Assembly: GCA_002479645.1 (NCBI GenBank)
Contig: DLOO01000022.1
Span: forward strand, 304 to 11,955
Direction: 5' to 3'
Source: Lachnoclostridium sp. UBA7482
Lineage (GTDB): Bacteria; Bacillota; Clostridia; Lachnospirales; Lachnospiraceae
DNA length: 11,652 bases
A model generated the notes under the pieces. It saw nothing but the letters and a program-made list of their open reading frames with translations, searched no databases and was not told the DNA's origin. Both the position numbers and the translations under genes were made by a program. Positions 1 through 6,940 of the stretch are shown one piece after another (position 1 is the stretch's first letter; every line of letters starts with the position of its first letter).

Positions 1-22
1 ATGGTCCTGCAATGATTTGTGC
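1..22. repeat. 22-bp exact inverted copy of 297-318 at the window edge
   Basis: Bases 1-22 are the exact reverse complement of bases 297-318, and the match stops at base 23. Both lie inside the isomerase gene. The protein follows the family pattern up to QLYN and then reads AQIIAGP, which is simply this inverted segment translated. The likely explanation is a fold-back chimera or an assembly-graph overlap at a contig end, not biology. Confidence 0.8.
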
Positions 23-598
23 GTTATAAAGCTGCTTAATCGGAGCGTTGCAGGCAAGGAAGTTGAGCGGTCTGGGACCAAAGGAAATAATCTTGAGATT
101 GCGTACGGCAACTACTGCCTTAGCAATCGGAACAAACTCGTTAATCATATCGGCACATTCCTCAGCGGTACCAACCGGGTACTCAGGGATGTATGCTTTC
201 AGATTGCGAAGCTTCAGGTTGTAGCTTGCATTAAGTACACCGCAGTAAGCATCGCCACGGCCATCCATAAGGTCGGCCTGAGACTCCTCGGCAGCTGCAC
301 AAATCATTGCAGGACCATCGAAATGCTTTACAAGCAAGGTCTCAGCAATTTCGGGGCCGAAGTTTCCGAGATATACACAGAGGGCATTACAGCCTTCCTT
401 CTTCAAATCCTCTACGGCTTCCAGCATCTGAATCTCACTCTCTACGATACAGACGGGACATTCGTAAATTTCACTTGCGTCATACTTAGCCTTGTAAGCC
501 TCTACGAGAGCTTTTCTTCTGTTTACGGAAAGACTTTCCGGGAAACAGTCACGGCTGACAGCAACGATACCAATTTTAATTTTTGGCATATTGTTCAT
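1..598 (-). CDS. L-fucose/L-arabinose isomerase family protein, 3' part missing
   Basis: The reading frame runs leftward from ATG at 598 and has no stop before the window edge, so only about 199 N-terminal residues are present; complete family members are much longer. An in-frame TGA directly upstream (602-604) fixes the start at 598 or at the next ATG at 589. The N-terminus reads KIKIGIVAVSRDCFPESL, followed by a Rossmann-like alternation with YLGNFGPE (about residues 76-83), a GRGDAYCG segment (113-120) and ISFGPRP (171-177). This pattern matches the N-terminal domain of L-fucose isomerase-like proteins, which interconvert aldose and ketose sugars in the cytoplasm. The substrate cannot be read from this part, because the metal-binding catalytic residues lie in the missing C-terminal domain. 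Residues 193-199 come from the suspicious 22-base terminal repeat and are probably not genuine. A strong promoter lies about 100 bases upstream. Confidence 0.8.
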   Translation of the reverse strand, partial: MNNMPKIKIGIVAVSRDCFPESLSVNRRKALVEAYKAKYDASEIYECPVCIVESEIQMLEAVEDLKKEGCNALCVYLGNFGPEIAETLLVKHFDGPAMICAAAEESQADLMDGRGDAYCGVLNASYNLKLRNLKAYIPEYPVGTAEECADMINEFVPIAKAVVAVRNLKIISFGPRPLNFLACNAPIKQLYNAQIIAGP

Positions 599-643
599 TG
601 TTCACACCCAAACCTTTCATTCAAAAATTTGTTAAACCGACAT

Positions 644-673
644 GATTTGCGGACGGGCAATGCTCGTCAAATC
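644..673 (-). promoter_or_regulatory. Leader stem-loop upstream of the isomerase gene
   Basis: In the minus-strand transcript, the outer stem pairs 668-673 with 644-649 (GATTTG/CAAATC). It continues with 665-667 pairing 653-655 and 662-663 pairing 657-658 around a 3-nt loop, with a small 3-nt bulge and one mismatch. It sits in the roughly 90-nt untranslated leader between the predicted start site (about 689) and the ATG at 598. It has no U-tract, so it is not an obvious terminator. It may affect message stability or translation. No known riboswitch was recognised. Confidence 0.4.
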
Positions 674-684
674 AATATAGTTTG

Positions 685-709
685 CTAACAGCATAATTAT
701 AACTGTTAG
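685..709. promoter_or_regulatory. Operator-like palindrome CTAACAG-N11-CTGTTAG
   Basis: CTAACAG (685-691) and CTGTTAG (703-709) are perfect inverted 7-mers separated by 11 bases. The -10 hexamer of the isomerase promoter lies between the arms, and the left arm covers the predicted transcript start. This is the expected place for a repressor site that blocks RNA polymerase. The cognate regulator is not in the window, and the family cannot be assigned from the motif alone. Confidence 0.55.
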
Positions 710-724
710 AAGTTGGGGTGTCAA
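696..724 (-). promoter_or_regulatory. Consensus sigma-A promoter for the isomerase gene
   Basis: On the minus strand, TTGACA (724-719) is followed by a 17-base spacer and TATAAT (701-696), matching both vegetative consensus hexamers exactly. The predicted transcript start is near 689, giving a leader of about 90 nt. The -10 element lies inside the palindrome at 685-709, so this strong promoter is probably repressible. Confidence 0.85.
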
Positions 725-730
725 TCAATT

Positions 731-781
731 CGTGCGAAATCAGGGGAATTTTTGGAGAAAAAATGTATGGGATTTCGCGCG
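731..781. repeat. 11-bp inverted repeat in the divergent intergenic region
   Basis: CGTGCGAAATC (731-741) pairs with GATTTCGCGCG (771-781) at 10 of 11 positions; the remaining pair would be a G-U wobble in a plus-strand RNA. The loop is 29 bases and purine-rich. It lies between the leftward isomerase promoter and the rightward candidate promoter. There is no U-tract. It could be a protein-binding site or a structured RNA element; no function is assigned. Confidence 0.4.
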
Positions 782-808
782 ATGTGTCTTTGCAGCGGGC
801 GAGGATGC

Positions 809-837
809 TTGCATAATGCGTCAACTTATGGTAAAGT
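809..837 (+). promoter_or_regulatory. Candidate promoter for the lipoprotein isomerase-pyk-yitT unit
   Basis: TTGCAT (809-814), a 17-base spacer and TAAAGT (832-837) form the best sigma-A-like pair seen upstream of the rightward genes. Each hexamer has four of six consensus positions. It would give a leader of about 110 nt before the ATG at 955. This is weaker than the other promoters in the window and is tentative. Confidence 0.3.
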
Positions 838-954
838 ATTTTAGGCTGTTTGTTTGTGAGCGAGGACGGACAGCGTTATTCTAAGTATTTTTGGGATATG
901 AGAGGCGGGAGCTTTTCGATTTCCGGTTATAAATCGCTCGGAAATGAGGACAAG

Positions 955-2004
955 ATGAAAAGAAAACAGTTGGTATTTTTGGGGATTTTATTTTGCCTGT
1001 GCCTTTCCTTTACGGGATGTAAGAAGGAGAGCAAGGTGACGCTCGGAGAGTATAAGGGAATTACATATAAGCCTTTGTCGGTGGAGGTTTCCGATACGGA
1101 GGTTCAGGCTGCCCTAAATCAGGTGGTCAGTGCGGAGACGACGTATTTGACCGACCGGACGAGAAAGGGTACAGAGGTCAAGGACGGCGACTGGCTGCGA
1201 ATTGACTATACCGGAAAGCTGAAGGATTCGGATCAGACGTTTAGCGGCGGTTCCGCAAAGGATAAGCGTTTGCAGATTGGCTCCGGCAAATTCATCCCCG
1301 GCTTCGAGGACGCACTGATTGGCCAGAAGGTTGGCGAGATTGCCGTCATCAATGTGACGTTTCCTACGGACTATGCGGTAAATCCGGATATGGCCGGCAA
1401 GGAAGTAGTATTTATGGTAACGATTCATGAAGTTCTGATGGCAAAGGTACCGGAACTTACCGACGCCCTGATTGAAAAGTATACCGAGGGCGCCCATAAG
1501 ACGATTGCGTCTTACAAATCGTATGTTACAGAGTATTTGAAGCAGGAGAAGGAAACAAAAGCGAAGGAAGCAGCCCGTGAAACGATTCTCAAGAAAGTAA
1601 TTTCCAATGCATCCTTTGATTATGTCAACAAGGACGACGTGAAAGAGTATGAGAAGAAGGTTCTTTCTTATTATGAGGCAATTGCGAAGCGTTTCTCCGT
1701 AAGCCTTGAGACTTATGTTTCTTACTATTATGATAAAACCATGGATGAGTTTAATGAGGACATCCACAGTATTGCAGAGAGTACCGTAAAGGAGCAGCTG
1801 GTACTCGAAAAGATAGCGGAAAAGGAAAATATTACCCTGTCGGACGAGCAGTATCAGAGTATGCTGCAGAACTACATGGAGCGTTATAATTACGAAGATA
1901 AAGAGGCAATGGAGAAGGATTATACCATAGAAAATCTCCGAAAGAGTATGATTTACGATCTGACGATTGATTTCCTGATTGCAAATGCGGTTGCGGAGAA
2001 ATAA
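955..2004 (+). CDS. FKBP-type peptidyl-prolyl isomerase lipoprotein, trigger-factor-like
   Basis: This 349-residue protein begins MKRKQLVFLGILFCLCLSFT followed by GC. That is a lipoprotein signal with a charged start, a hydrophobic core and a probable lipidated Cys22, so the mature protein should be anchored on the outer face of the membrane. Residues about 75-160 form an FKBP domain (DGDWLRIDYTGKL, then GSGKFIPGFEDALIGQKVGE), the fold that catalyses proline cis-trans isomerisation. Residues about 165-349 are helical, charged and resemble the substrate-cradling C-terminal domain of trigger factor, so it probably acts as a chaperone-isomerase for exported proteins. I chose ATG 955 because GAGGA lies at 946-950 and the signal peptide starts there. 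An in-frame ATG at 898 and a TTG at 850 would bury the signal. Pyruvate kinase follows after 16 bases, suggesting co-transcription. Confidence 0.87.
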   Translation: MKRKQLVFLGILFCLCLSFTGCKKESKVTLGEYKGITYKPLSVEVSDTEVQAALNQVVSAETTYLTDRTRKGTEVKDGDWLRIDYTGKLKDSDQTFSGGSAKDKRLQIGSGKFIPGFEDALIGQKVGEIAVINVTFPTDYAVNPDMAGKEVVFMVTIHEVLMAKVPELTDALIEKYTEGAHKTIASYKSYVTEYLKQEKETKAKEAARETILKKVISNASFDYVNKDDVKEYEKKVLSYYEAIAKRFSVSLETYVSYYYDKTMDEFNEDIHSIAESTVKEQLVLEKIAEKENITLSDEQYQSMLQNYMERYNYEDKEAMEKDYTIENLRKSMIYDLTIDFLIANAVAEK

Positions 2005-2020
2005 ACGAAAGGAAAAGAAT

Positions 2021-3436
2021 ATGAGAAAGACAAAGGTTATTTGTACAATCGGTCCTGCTTGCGAGGATGAAAATACGCTGACGGAAATGTGTCTGGCAGG
2101 GATGAATGTAGCAAGGCTGAATTTTTCACATGGTACCCATGACGAGCATCAGAAAAAGTTTGATATGATAAAGAAGGTACGTGAAAAACTTAATCTTCCT
2201 ATAGCAATTATGCTTGATACAAAAGGACCGGAATATAGAATAAAGACATTTGCGGATAAAAGAATTGTATTATCGGAAGGCGATTCCTTCACATTTACGA
2301 CAGAGGATGTGATAGGAAATCAGGAAATTGTATCGGTTAATTATGAGCATTTGATTGAAGATTTGCAGATTGGTGATACCATAACCGTTAATAATGGATT
2401 GGTTATCTTTGAAGTGAGAGAACTAAAAGGAAATAATGCGGTATGTGAAGTGATTGTCGGCGGGGAGCTATCCGATAGAAAGAGTATGCATTTCCCGGGA
2501 ATTGTGATGAAGCATGATTTTCTGAGTGAACAAGATAAAAATGATTTGCTCTTCGGAATCCAAAATGATGTGGATTTTGTCGCAGCTTCCTTTGTATCAT
2601 GTAAACAGGATGTAGCGGATATTCGCAGCTTTCTTGATGAAAACGGCGGAAAGGAAATCGATATCATTGCAAAAATTGAAAATCGTTCCGGAGTTGACAA
2701 TATAGAAGAAATATGTGAATTAGCGGATGGCATTATGATTGCCCGTGGTGATTTGGGTGTAGAGATACCATTTATGGAAGTGCCGTCGATTCAAAAATAC
2801 CTGATAAATAAATGCCGATTGCTGGGTATTCGAGTTATAACAGCAACCGAGATGTTAGAATCCATGATACATAATCCGAGACCGACACGAGCAGAGCTCT
2901 CTGATGTAGCCAATGCAGTATATGATGGTTCTTCTGCGATCATGTTATCGGGTGAAACCGCATCCGGAAAGTATCCGGTAAAAGCAGTAAAGAATATGGT
3001 TGAAATTGCTGAATTTACAGAAAAGCAGATTCATTATATTCGCAGATTCAGAACAACAGAATTTGAAATCAAAAATAATTTGGATGCACTATCCCGTTCC
3101 GCCTGTTCCATGGCAATCGACTTAAATGCCAAAGGTATTGTAGTTAATTCCATAAGCGGAAGAACTGCCCGAATGGTAAGCCGTTTTCGTTGTCCGGTGG
3201 ATATCTTAGGAACAACCACATCTGAAAAGGTATGGAGAAAGCTTAATTTGAGTTGGGGGGTTACGCCTGTCCTTTGTGAAGAATTTTCATCCATGGAAGT
3301 AATGTTTTACAATGCACTGAAACAGGCAAAGGAGATATTTCATTTGGAAAAGGGCGATAATGTAGTTTTGACCGGAGGGCAGATAAACGGTAAAACAGGG
3401 AATAGTAATATTATCAAAATAGAGCAAATCGGTTAA
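2021..3436 (+). CDS. pyk: Pyruvate kinase
   Basis: Pyruvate kinase transfers phosphate from phosphoenolpyruvate to ADP, giving pyruvate and ATP in the last step of glycolysis. The 471-residue protein starts RKTKVICTIGPACEDENTL and shows the metal- and substrate-binding NVARLNFSHG segment, MLDTKGPE, the active-site signature DIIAKIENRSGV with the catalytic lysine, MIARGDLGVEIP with the metal ligands, and NPRPTRAELSDVANAV. Its length fits the standard form without an extra C-terminal PEP-utilizer domain. The residue commonly Gln in ATQML is Glu here (ITATEML), a small variation. The start at 2021 has AAAGGA seven bases upstream. Sampled lines are about 40% G+C, lower than the CotH gene or parts of the preceding gene. 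It probably shares a transcript with the lipoprotein gene, 16 bases upstream, and with the YitT gene downstream. Confidence 0.97.
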   Translation: MRKTKVICTIGPACEDENTLTEMCLAGMNVARLNFSHGTHDEHQKKFDMIKKVREKLNLPIAIMLDTKGPEYRIKTFADKRIVLSEGDSFTFTTEDVIGNQEIVSVNYEHLIEDLQIGDTITVNNGLVIFEVRELKGNNAVCEVIVGGELSDRKSMHFPGIVMKHDFLSEQDKNDLLFGIQNDVDFVAASFVSCKQDVADIRSFLDENGGKEIDIIAKIENRSGVDNIEEICELADGIMIARGDLGVEIPFMEVPSIQKYLINKCRLLGIRVITATEMLESMIHNPRPTRAELSDVANAVYDGSSAIMLSGETASGKYPVKAVKNMVEIAEFTEKQIHYIRRFRTTEFEIKNNLDALSRSACSMAIDLNAKGIVVNSISGRTARMVSRFRCPVDILGTTTSEKVWRKLNLSWGVTPVLCEEFSSMEVMFYNALKQAKEIFHLEKGDNVVLTGGQINGKTGNSNIIKIEQIG

Positions 3437-3509
3437 TGCTCATAAGCGGATAAAGATTGAAATATGATAGAGTGCAGCCATGTGAAACTATAAATTGCAG
3501 GGGATAGCC

Positions 3510-4403
3510 GTGGATATGAATAAACTACTACAAGAGCTAAAATTACTGAAATGGCAAAATTTCATAATTCTTTTTATAGCAGGTGGAATAAATGCTTTTG
3601 GAGTGACCGTGTTTTTGACTCCGGTAAAACTGTATGACAGCGGTATTTCCGGGACGTCCATGTTGTTTTCTCAAATCACACCGGAATATATGACCTTGTC
3701 TGTTTTCCTGTTGGCATTGAACATCCCGTTATTTTTGTTTGGACTAAAAACGCAAGGTGTAAACTTTACGGTATATTCCATATTTGCAGTTGTGGTTTAT
3801 TCGTTAGGGTCTTGGTTGATAACAGACGTCCTGCTGATTGATGTCAGTATGGTATCTCCCCTTGCAGGGGAAGATTTGCTTTTATGTGCATTGTTTGGGG
3901 GAATAATTTCCGGTTGCGGAAGCGGTTTGACAATCCGTTACGGCGGCGCTATTGACGGCATTGAAGTTATGGCGGTTATTTTTGCAAAAAGATTAAATCT
4001 TACGGTTGGATCTTTTGTAATGATTTATAATGTTATGTTATATATCGTTTGCGGATTTGCCATTGACAGCTGGATTCTGCCTTTATACTCGATCGTAACG
4101 TATATGGCAGCATTAAAAACGGTTGACTTTATCGTAGAGGGATTTGACCGTTCAAAAGAGGTAATGATTATAACGGATAAGGGAAAGGAAATCAGCAGCG
4201 CCTTGATGAATGAATTTGCATGTGGTACGACAAAAATAGCTGCTACCGGCGGATATTCCAATAACGATAAAACAATTATTTATTTTGTTGTAAATCGATT
4301 TCAAATAGCAAAAATGCGGAATATCGTACGTTCCATCGATGAAAATGCCTTTATGACAATCAGTGAGGTTGCTGATGTGTTTAGAAGCAGTGATAATAGG
4401 TAA
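3510..4403 (+). CDS. YitT family membrane protein (DUF161 + DUF2179)
   Basis: This roughly 297-residue protein has about five or six membrane segments in its first 200 residues. The opening FIILFIAGGINAFGVTVFLTP is followed by SGISGTSMLFSQ and by SGCGSGLTIRYGGAIDGIEV, the glycine-rich signatures of the YitT (DUF161) family. Residues about 205-297 form a soluble DUF2179 domain (VMIITDKGKEISSAL, then TKIAATGGYSNNDKTIIYFV and FMTISEVADVF), which in related proteins is a PII-like sensor fold. The transport or signalling role of the family is not established. AGGGG at 3499-3503 best fits the GTG start at 3510; ATG at 3516 is the alternative, and a TTG at 3495 is unlikely. Codons are AT-rich like those of pyk. 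Transcription ends at the strong hairpin 4445-4477. Confidence 0.9.
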   Translation: MDMNKLLQELKLLKWQNFIILFIAGGINAFGVTVFLTPVKLYDSGISGTSMLFSQITPEYMTLSVFLLALNIPLFLFGLKTQGVNFTVYSIFAVVVYSLGSWLITDVLLIDVSMVSPLAGEDLLLCALFGGIISGCGSGLTIRYGGAIDGIEVMAVIFAKRLNLTVGSFVMIYNVMLYIVCGFAIDSWILPLYSIVTYMAALKTVDFIVEGFDRSKEVMIITDKGKEISSALMNEFACGTTKIAATGGYSNNDKTIIYFVVNRFQIAKMRNIVRSIDENAFMTISEVADVFRSSDNR

Positions 4404-4444
4404 TTTGGAGTTTGCCTGGATACGAAATAATAAGGAAATAAAAG

Positions 4445-4477
4445 CAAATGGGGCTGTGTAAAAAACAGCCCCATTTG
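4445..4477. terminator. Bidirectional intrinsic terminator between convergent genes
   Basis: A perfect 13-bp stem, CAAATGGGGCTGT (4445-4457) with ACAGCCCCATTTG (4465-4477), encloses a 7-base A-rich loop. A T-rich tract follows on the plus strand (TATTTTAA), and on the minus strand the stem is followed by GCTTTTATTT. It sits between the convergent YitT and CotH genes, beginning 10 bases before the CotH stop, and should serve both. Confidence 0.88.
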
Positions 4478-4486
4478 TATTTTAAC

Positions 4487-6910
4487 CTATTTCGTTTCTT
4501 TGTAGACACCGCTGTACATATCCAGGCGGTAAACAAATCCGGAATGAAGCTTCGGTACCGCTACGCTGTCAACGGTTTCGGTTCCGTGCAGTAGGGTTAC
4601 GGTCTCGCCCTCGGAAAAACCAAGCTCGAAGATGATGGCGTCCTCGGGAAGCTGACCCTTGAAGTTGTTACCGTACAGGGTGATGTATTCGCCGGCGGGA
4701 ATGCTTACACCGGCAGGAATATCAAAGCTCAGTTCGCCGTCACTTAAACTGTAGCCGTCCAAAGAAATTGCATTTGCCGTCGGATTCCACAGGGTAACGA
4801 AATCGCTCCGGTTGGAGCTGAATTCATAAATTATCGGTGCGGAAAGCTCTTTGGCGGCGGTGTGAAGGGTAACCTCAACCTTGCCGTCAACGATGTCTTT
4901 TTCGGTGATAATTATAGTCTCGTCGGTCACCTTATTGCCGTTGACCTCCCAGTAATCAAACCGGTAACCAAGCGGCAGAACCGGAGAAATCGTGGTCGCA
5001 TAGTCGACGACATATTTGCCGGAGAAATTTTTTCCGGTCTTGGTGGTGTAACTGTTAACGGTAATGCGGGCTTCTTCCGTAGAAGTAATCTCCAACGAGT
5101 AGTCATCCCCAAGTTCCAGGTTCGTTCTCAGGAAATTCAGAGAGCGTCCGGGGCGTTTTGCCGCGAAATCGTTGATAATCTGAGTAAAGTCATTGAAGTG
5201 GCCGCGGTTGGTCCAAACGGAGGGGTTAAAACTGCCCTCAAGATAATCATAGTAGTATTCCATTTCCTTCTTTCGGTCGTGATTGGCCTGCTGGAGAGTT
5301 GCGGTAATATTCTCCGAGGAAAGGGCGCCGTTGCCGTAATCCAAACTGCGCTTAACAAAGTATTCGCGGCAGTCTGCACGCTTGAGAAGCTGGGCAAAAA
5401 GCGGACAGAAACGACCGTTGTTGCTGCTGTCGCGGAGGAGCTCCTTCAAGGTGTCGTAGGAGGATTTTACTTCTGTCTGGTCGTACAGCCCGAGAGTGTA
5501 GTCGATATCGTGGAGCAGGTAGCGCCAGCGTCCGTCAAATACGGTATCGTTCGTGTAGCTCTCGCCCTCGCTTGCAACATAGCGGTAGCACTTGTAGTTG
5601 TTGTGCGGCCAGTCCTTATTGCAAAGGTAGATATTGTATGCAAAGTAGTCCAGGTAGTTCTCAACGTCCATCCATTTGCAAAGCTCTGCGTAGACGCTGT
5701 CCTTTGTCACATCGCGCGCAACAAAATCCCAGTATGCAGTCTGGTACTGCTCGGCAAGCGCGGTCTTCTCCTCATCATCCTCGTCAGCTTTTTTGAAGGT
5801 GTCGCCGCCTTCAAGCATGTAGAACTCACCGGGCTGTGCGTCGGCGGCGAGCGCCGGATTCCGACCGTATTTGGTCTGGAAATAGTCGTCGCAATAGGTG
5901 GAGTGCAGCCAGAAAAATCCGATGTACTCACCGTTTCGGTATGCGATGGCGGGGAGTATGGCCTCATAATCTTCAAAGCCTGCTGCGACAGCCAGCATCT
6001 GGTTCAATTCGTCACGAACGTAAGCAAACTGGAAATCGTTACCGCTGTTACGGAGCACGAATTTGTCATAATTCAGAATCTGGGTGTTGGAACCATCCAA
6101 ACGAAGCTGATCAAAGCAGGCAAGCCGGAAGGACCCGTGAAGCTTGTCATAGGTCTTGCGGGCGAAGAACTTCATGGATTTCTGGAAGCTTTCGCGGGAT
6201 GCGGCGCCGTAGATACGAACGCCTGCGAACTGGGAAAGCAGCTGCTCGCCGTCACTGGAAATTACCTCCAGGTGAATCGGGCGCTCGCTTTCCTTGCCGC
6301 GCAGCTTGTAGTTGGTTCCGTAAAAAATACCGTTCGGTCCCTTCGTCAGGTCGGCGGGGTCACCGGTGATGCTGAATACCAGGGTGGTATAGCGGCTGTT
6401 CACGCCGGTAGCCAGAAAATACGTATGTACGTAGGTATCTGACTCGGTGCCGTCGTCATAGAAAGCCTTGACGGTAATCGGGTAAGCCTTGGGCTTATCG
6501 CCGATGACAGCCATCAGGGAAATGCCCTTCTTGTCGTATTTTTCAGACTCTCTGGTAGGAGTGGAGCCATCTAACGTATAGTAGATGTCACCGCTCAGAC
6601 GACTGAAAATCTTCAGGGTAAAACCTTCGCTGTAGAAGTAACCGTTGTGAGAAAACATGATGTCGCTCATGTCCTCGGTAAATACAAACTCATCGCCTTC
6701 AAAGTCCGGTGCCTGCGTCGGAAGCGGATCATCATCCGGCGCAGAGGTCGGTGTGGTATTGGCGGCCGTCTGTGTCGGGGTAGCGGCTGTTCCGTCCCCT
6801 TTGTTTGGCTCCTTCTTTGTACCTTTTGAGAAAGCGAAGATTACAATCAAAACGCCTGCGACCAGCAATACTGCAAGACCGATCAGGGCATTACGCTTAT
6901 TTTTGTCCAT
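4487..6910 (-). CDS. Membrane-anchored CotH kinase family protein with CHB_HEX_C and lamin-tail-like domains
   Basis: The protein has 807 residues. A short basic N-terminus and one membrane segment (about 8-27) are followed by a Thr/Pro-rich linker (31-68), so the bulk should face outward. Residues about 85-165 resemble a chitobiase/hexosaminidase C-terminal module (GDIYYTLDGSTPTRESE). Residues about 170-590 match the CotH kinase fold, with GVRIYGAASRESFQKSMKFF, KFVLRNSGNDFQFAYVRDEL, DWPHNNYKCYR (433-443) and LLHDIDYTLG (465-474); D433 and D468/D470 are candidate catalytic or metal-binding residues. Residues about 605-685 resemble a bacterial repeat domain (GYRFDYWEVNG), and 690-790 a lamin-tail beta-sandwich. 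Bacillus CotH phosphorylates spore-coat proteins; the substrate here is unknown. GGAGGA (6920-6915) lies five bases upstream of the ATG. It is the last gene of the VTC-DUF4956-CotH unit, 30 bases after DUF4956, and ends at the terminator. Confidence 0.9.
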   Translation of the reverse strand: MDKNKRNALIGLAVLLVAGVLIVIFAFSKGTKKEPNKGDGTAATPTQTAANTTPTSAPDDDPLPTQAPDFEGDEFVFTEDMSDIMFSHNGYFYSEGFTLKIFSRLSGDIYYTLDGSTPTRESEKYDKKGISLMAVIGDKPKAYPITVKAFYDDGTESDTYVHTYFLATGVNSRYTTLVFSITGDPADLTKGPNGIFYGTNYKLRGKESERPIHLEVISSDGEQLLSQFAGVRIYGAASRESFQKSMKFFARKTYDKLHGSFRLACFDQLRLDGSNTQILNYDKFVLRNSGNDFQFAYVRDELNQMLAVAAGFEDYEAILPAIAYRNGEYIGFFWLHSTYCDDYFQTKYGRNPALAADAQPGEFYMLEGGDTFKKADEDDEEKTALAEQYQTAYWDFVARDVTKDSVYAELCKWMDVENYLDYFAYNIYLCNKDWPHNNYKCYRYVASEGESYTNDTVFDGRWRYLLHDIDYTLGLYDQTEVKSSYDTLKELLRDSSNNGRFCPLFAQLLKRADCREYFVKRSLDYGNGALSSENITATLQQANHDRKKEMEYYYDYLEGSFNPSVWTNRGHFNDFTQIINDFAAKRPGRSLNFLRTNLELGDDYSLEITSTEEARITVNSYTTKTGKNFSGKYVVDYATTISPVLPLGYRFDYWEVNGNKVTDETIIITEKDIVDGKVEVTLHTAAKELSAPIIYEFSSNRSDFVTLWNPTANAISLDGYSLSDGELSFDIPAGVSIPAGEYITLYGNNFKGQLPEDAIIFELGFSEGETVTLLHGTETVDSVAVPKLHSGFVYRLDMYSGVYKETK

Positions 6911-6940
6911 AAAATCCTCCGTTTAAGAGCGCTCCGGGAT

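Noticed and set aside
17..688. Plus-strand 223-codon open frame
   Set aside because: It is antisense to the isomerase gene, whose protein has a clear family pattern, and it runs through that gene's promoter and start.
1114..1767. Minus-strand 217-codon open frame
   Set aside because: It is antisense to the lipoprotein isomerase and has no recognisable motif or ribosome binding site.
4862..6442. Plus-strand 526-codon open frame inside the CotH region
   Set aside because: It lies fully antisense to CotH, and its translation is rich in Val/Ala with no domain pattern. It is a by-product of CotH codon use.
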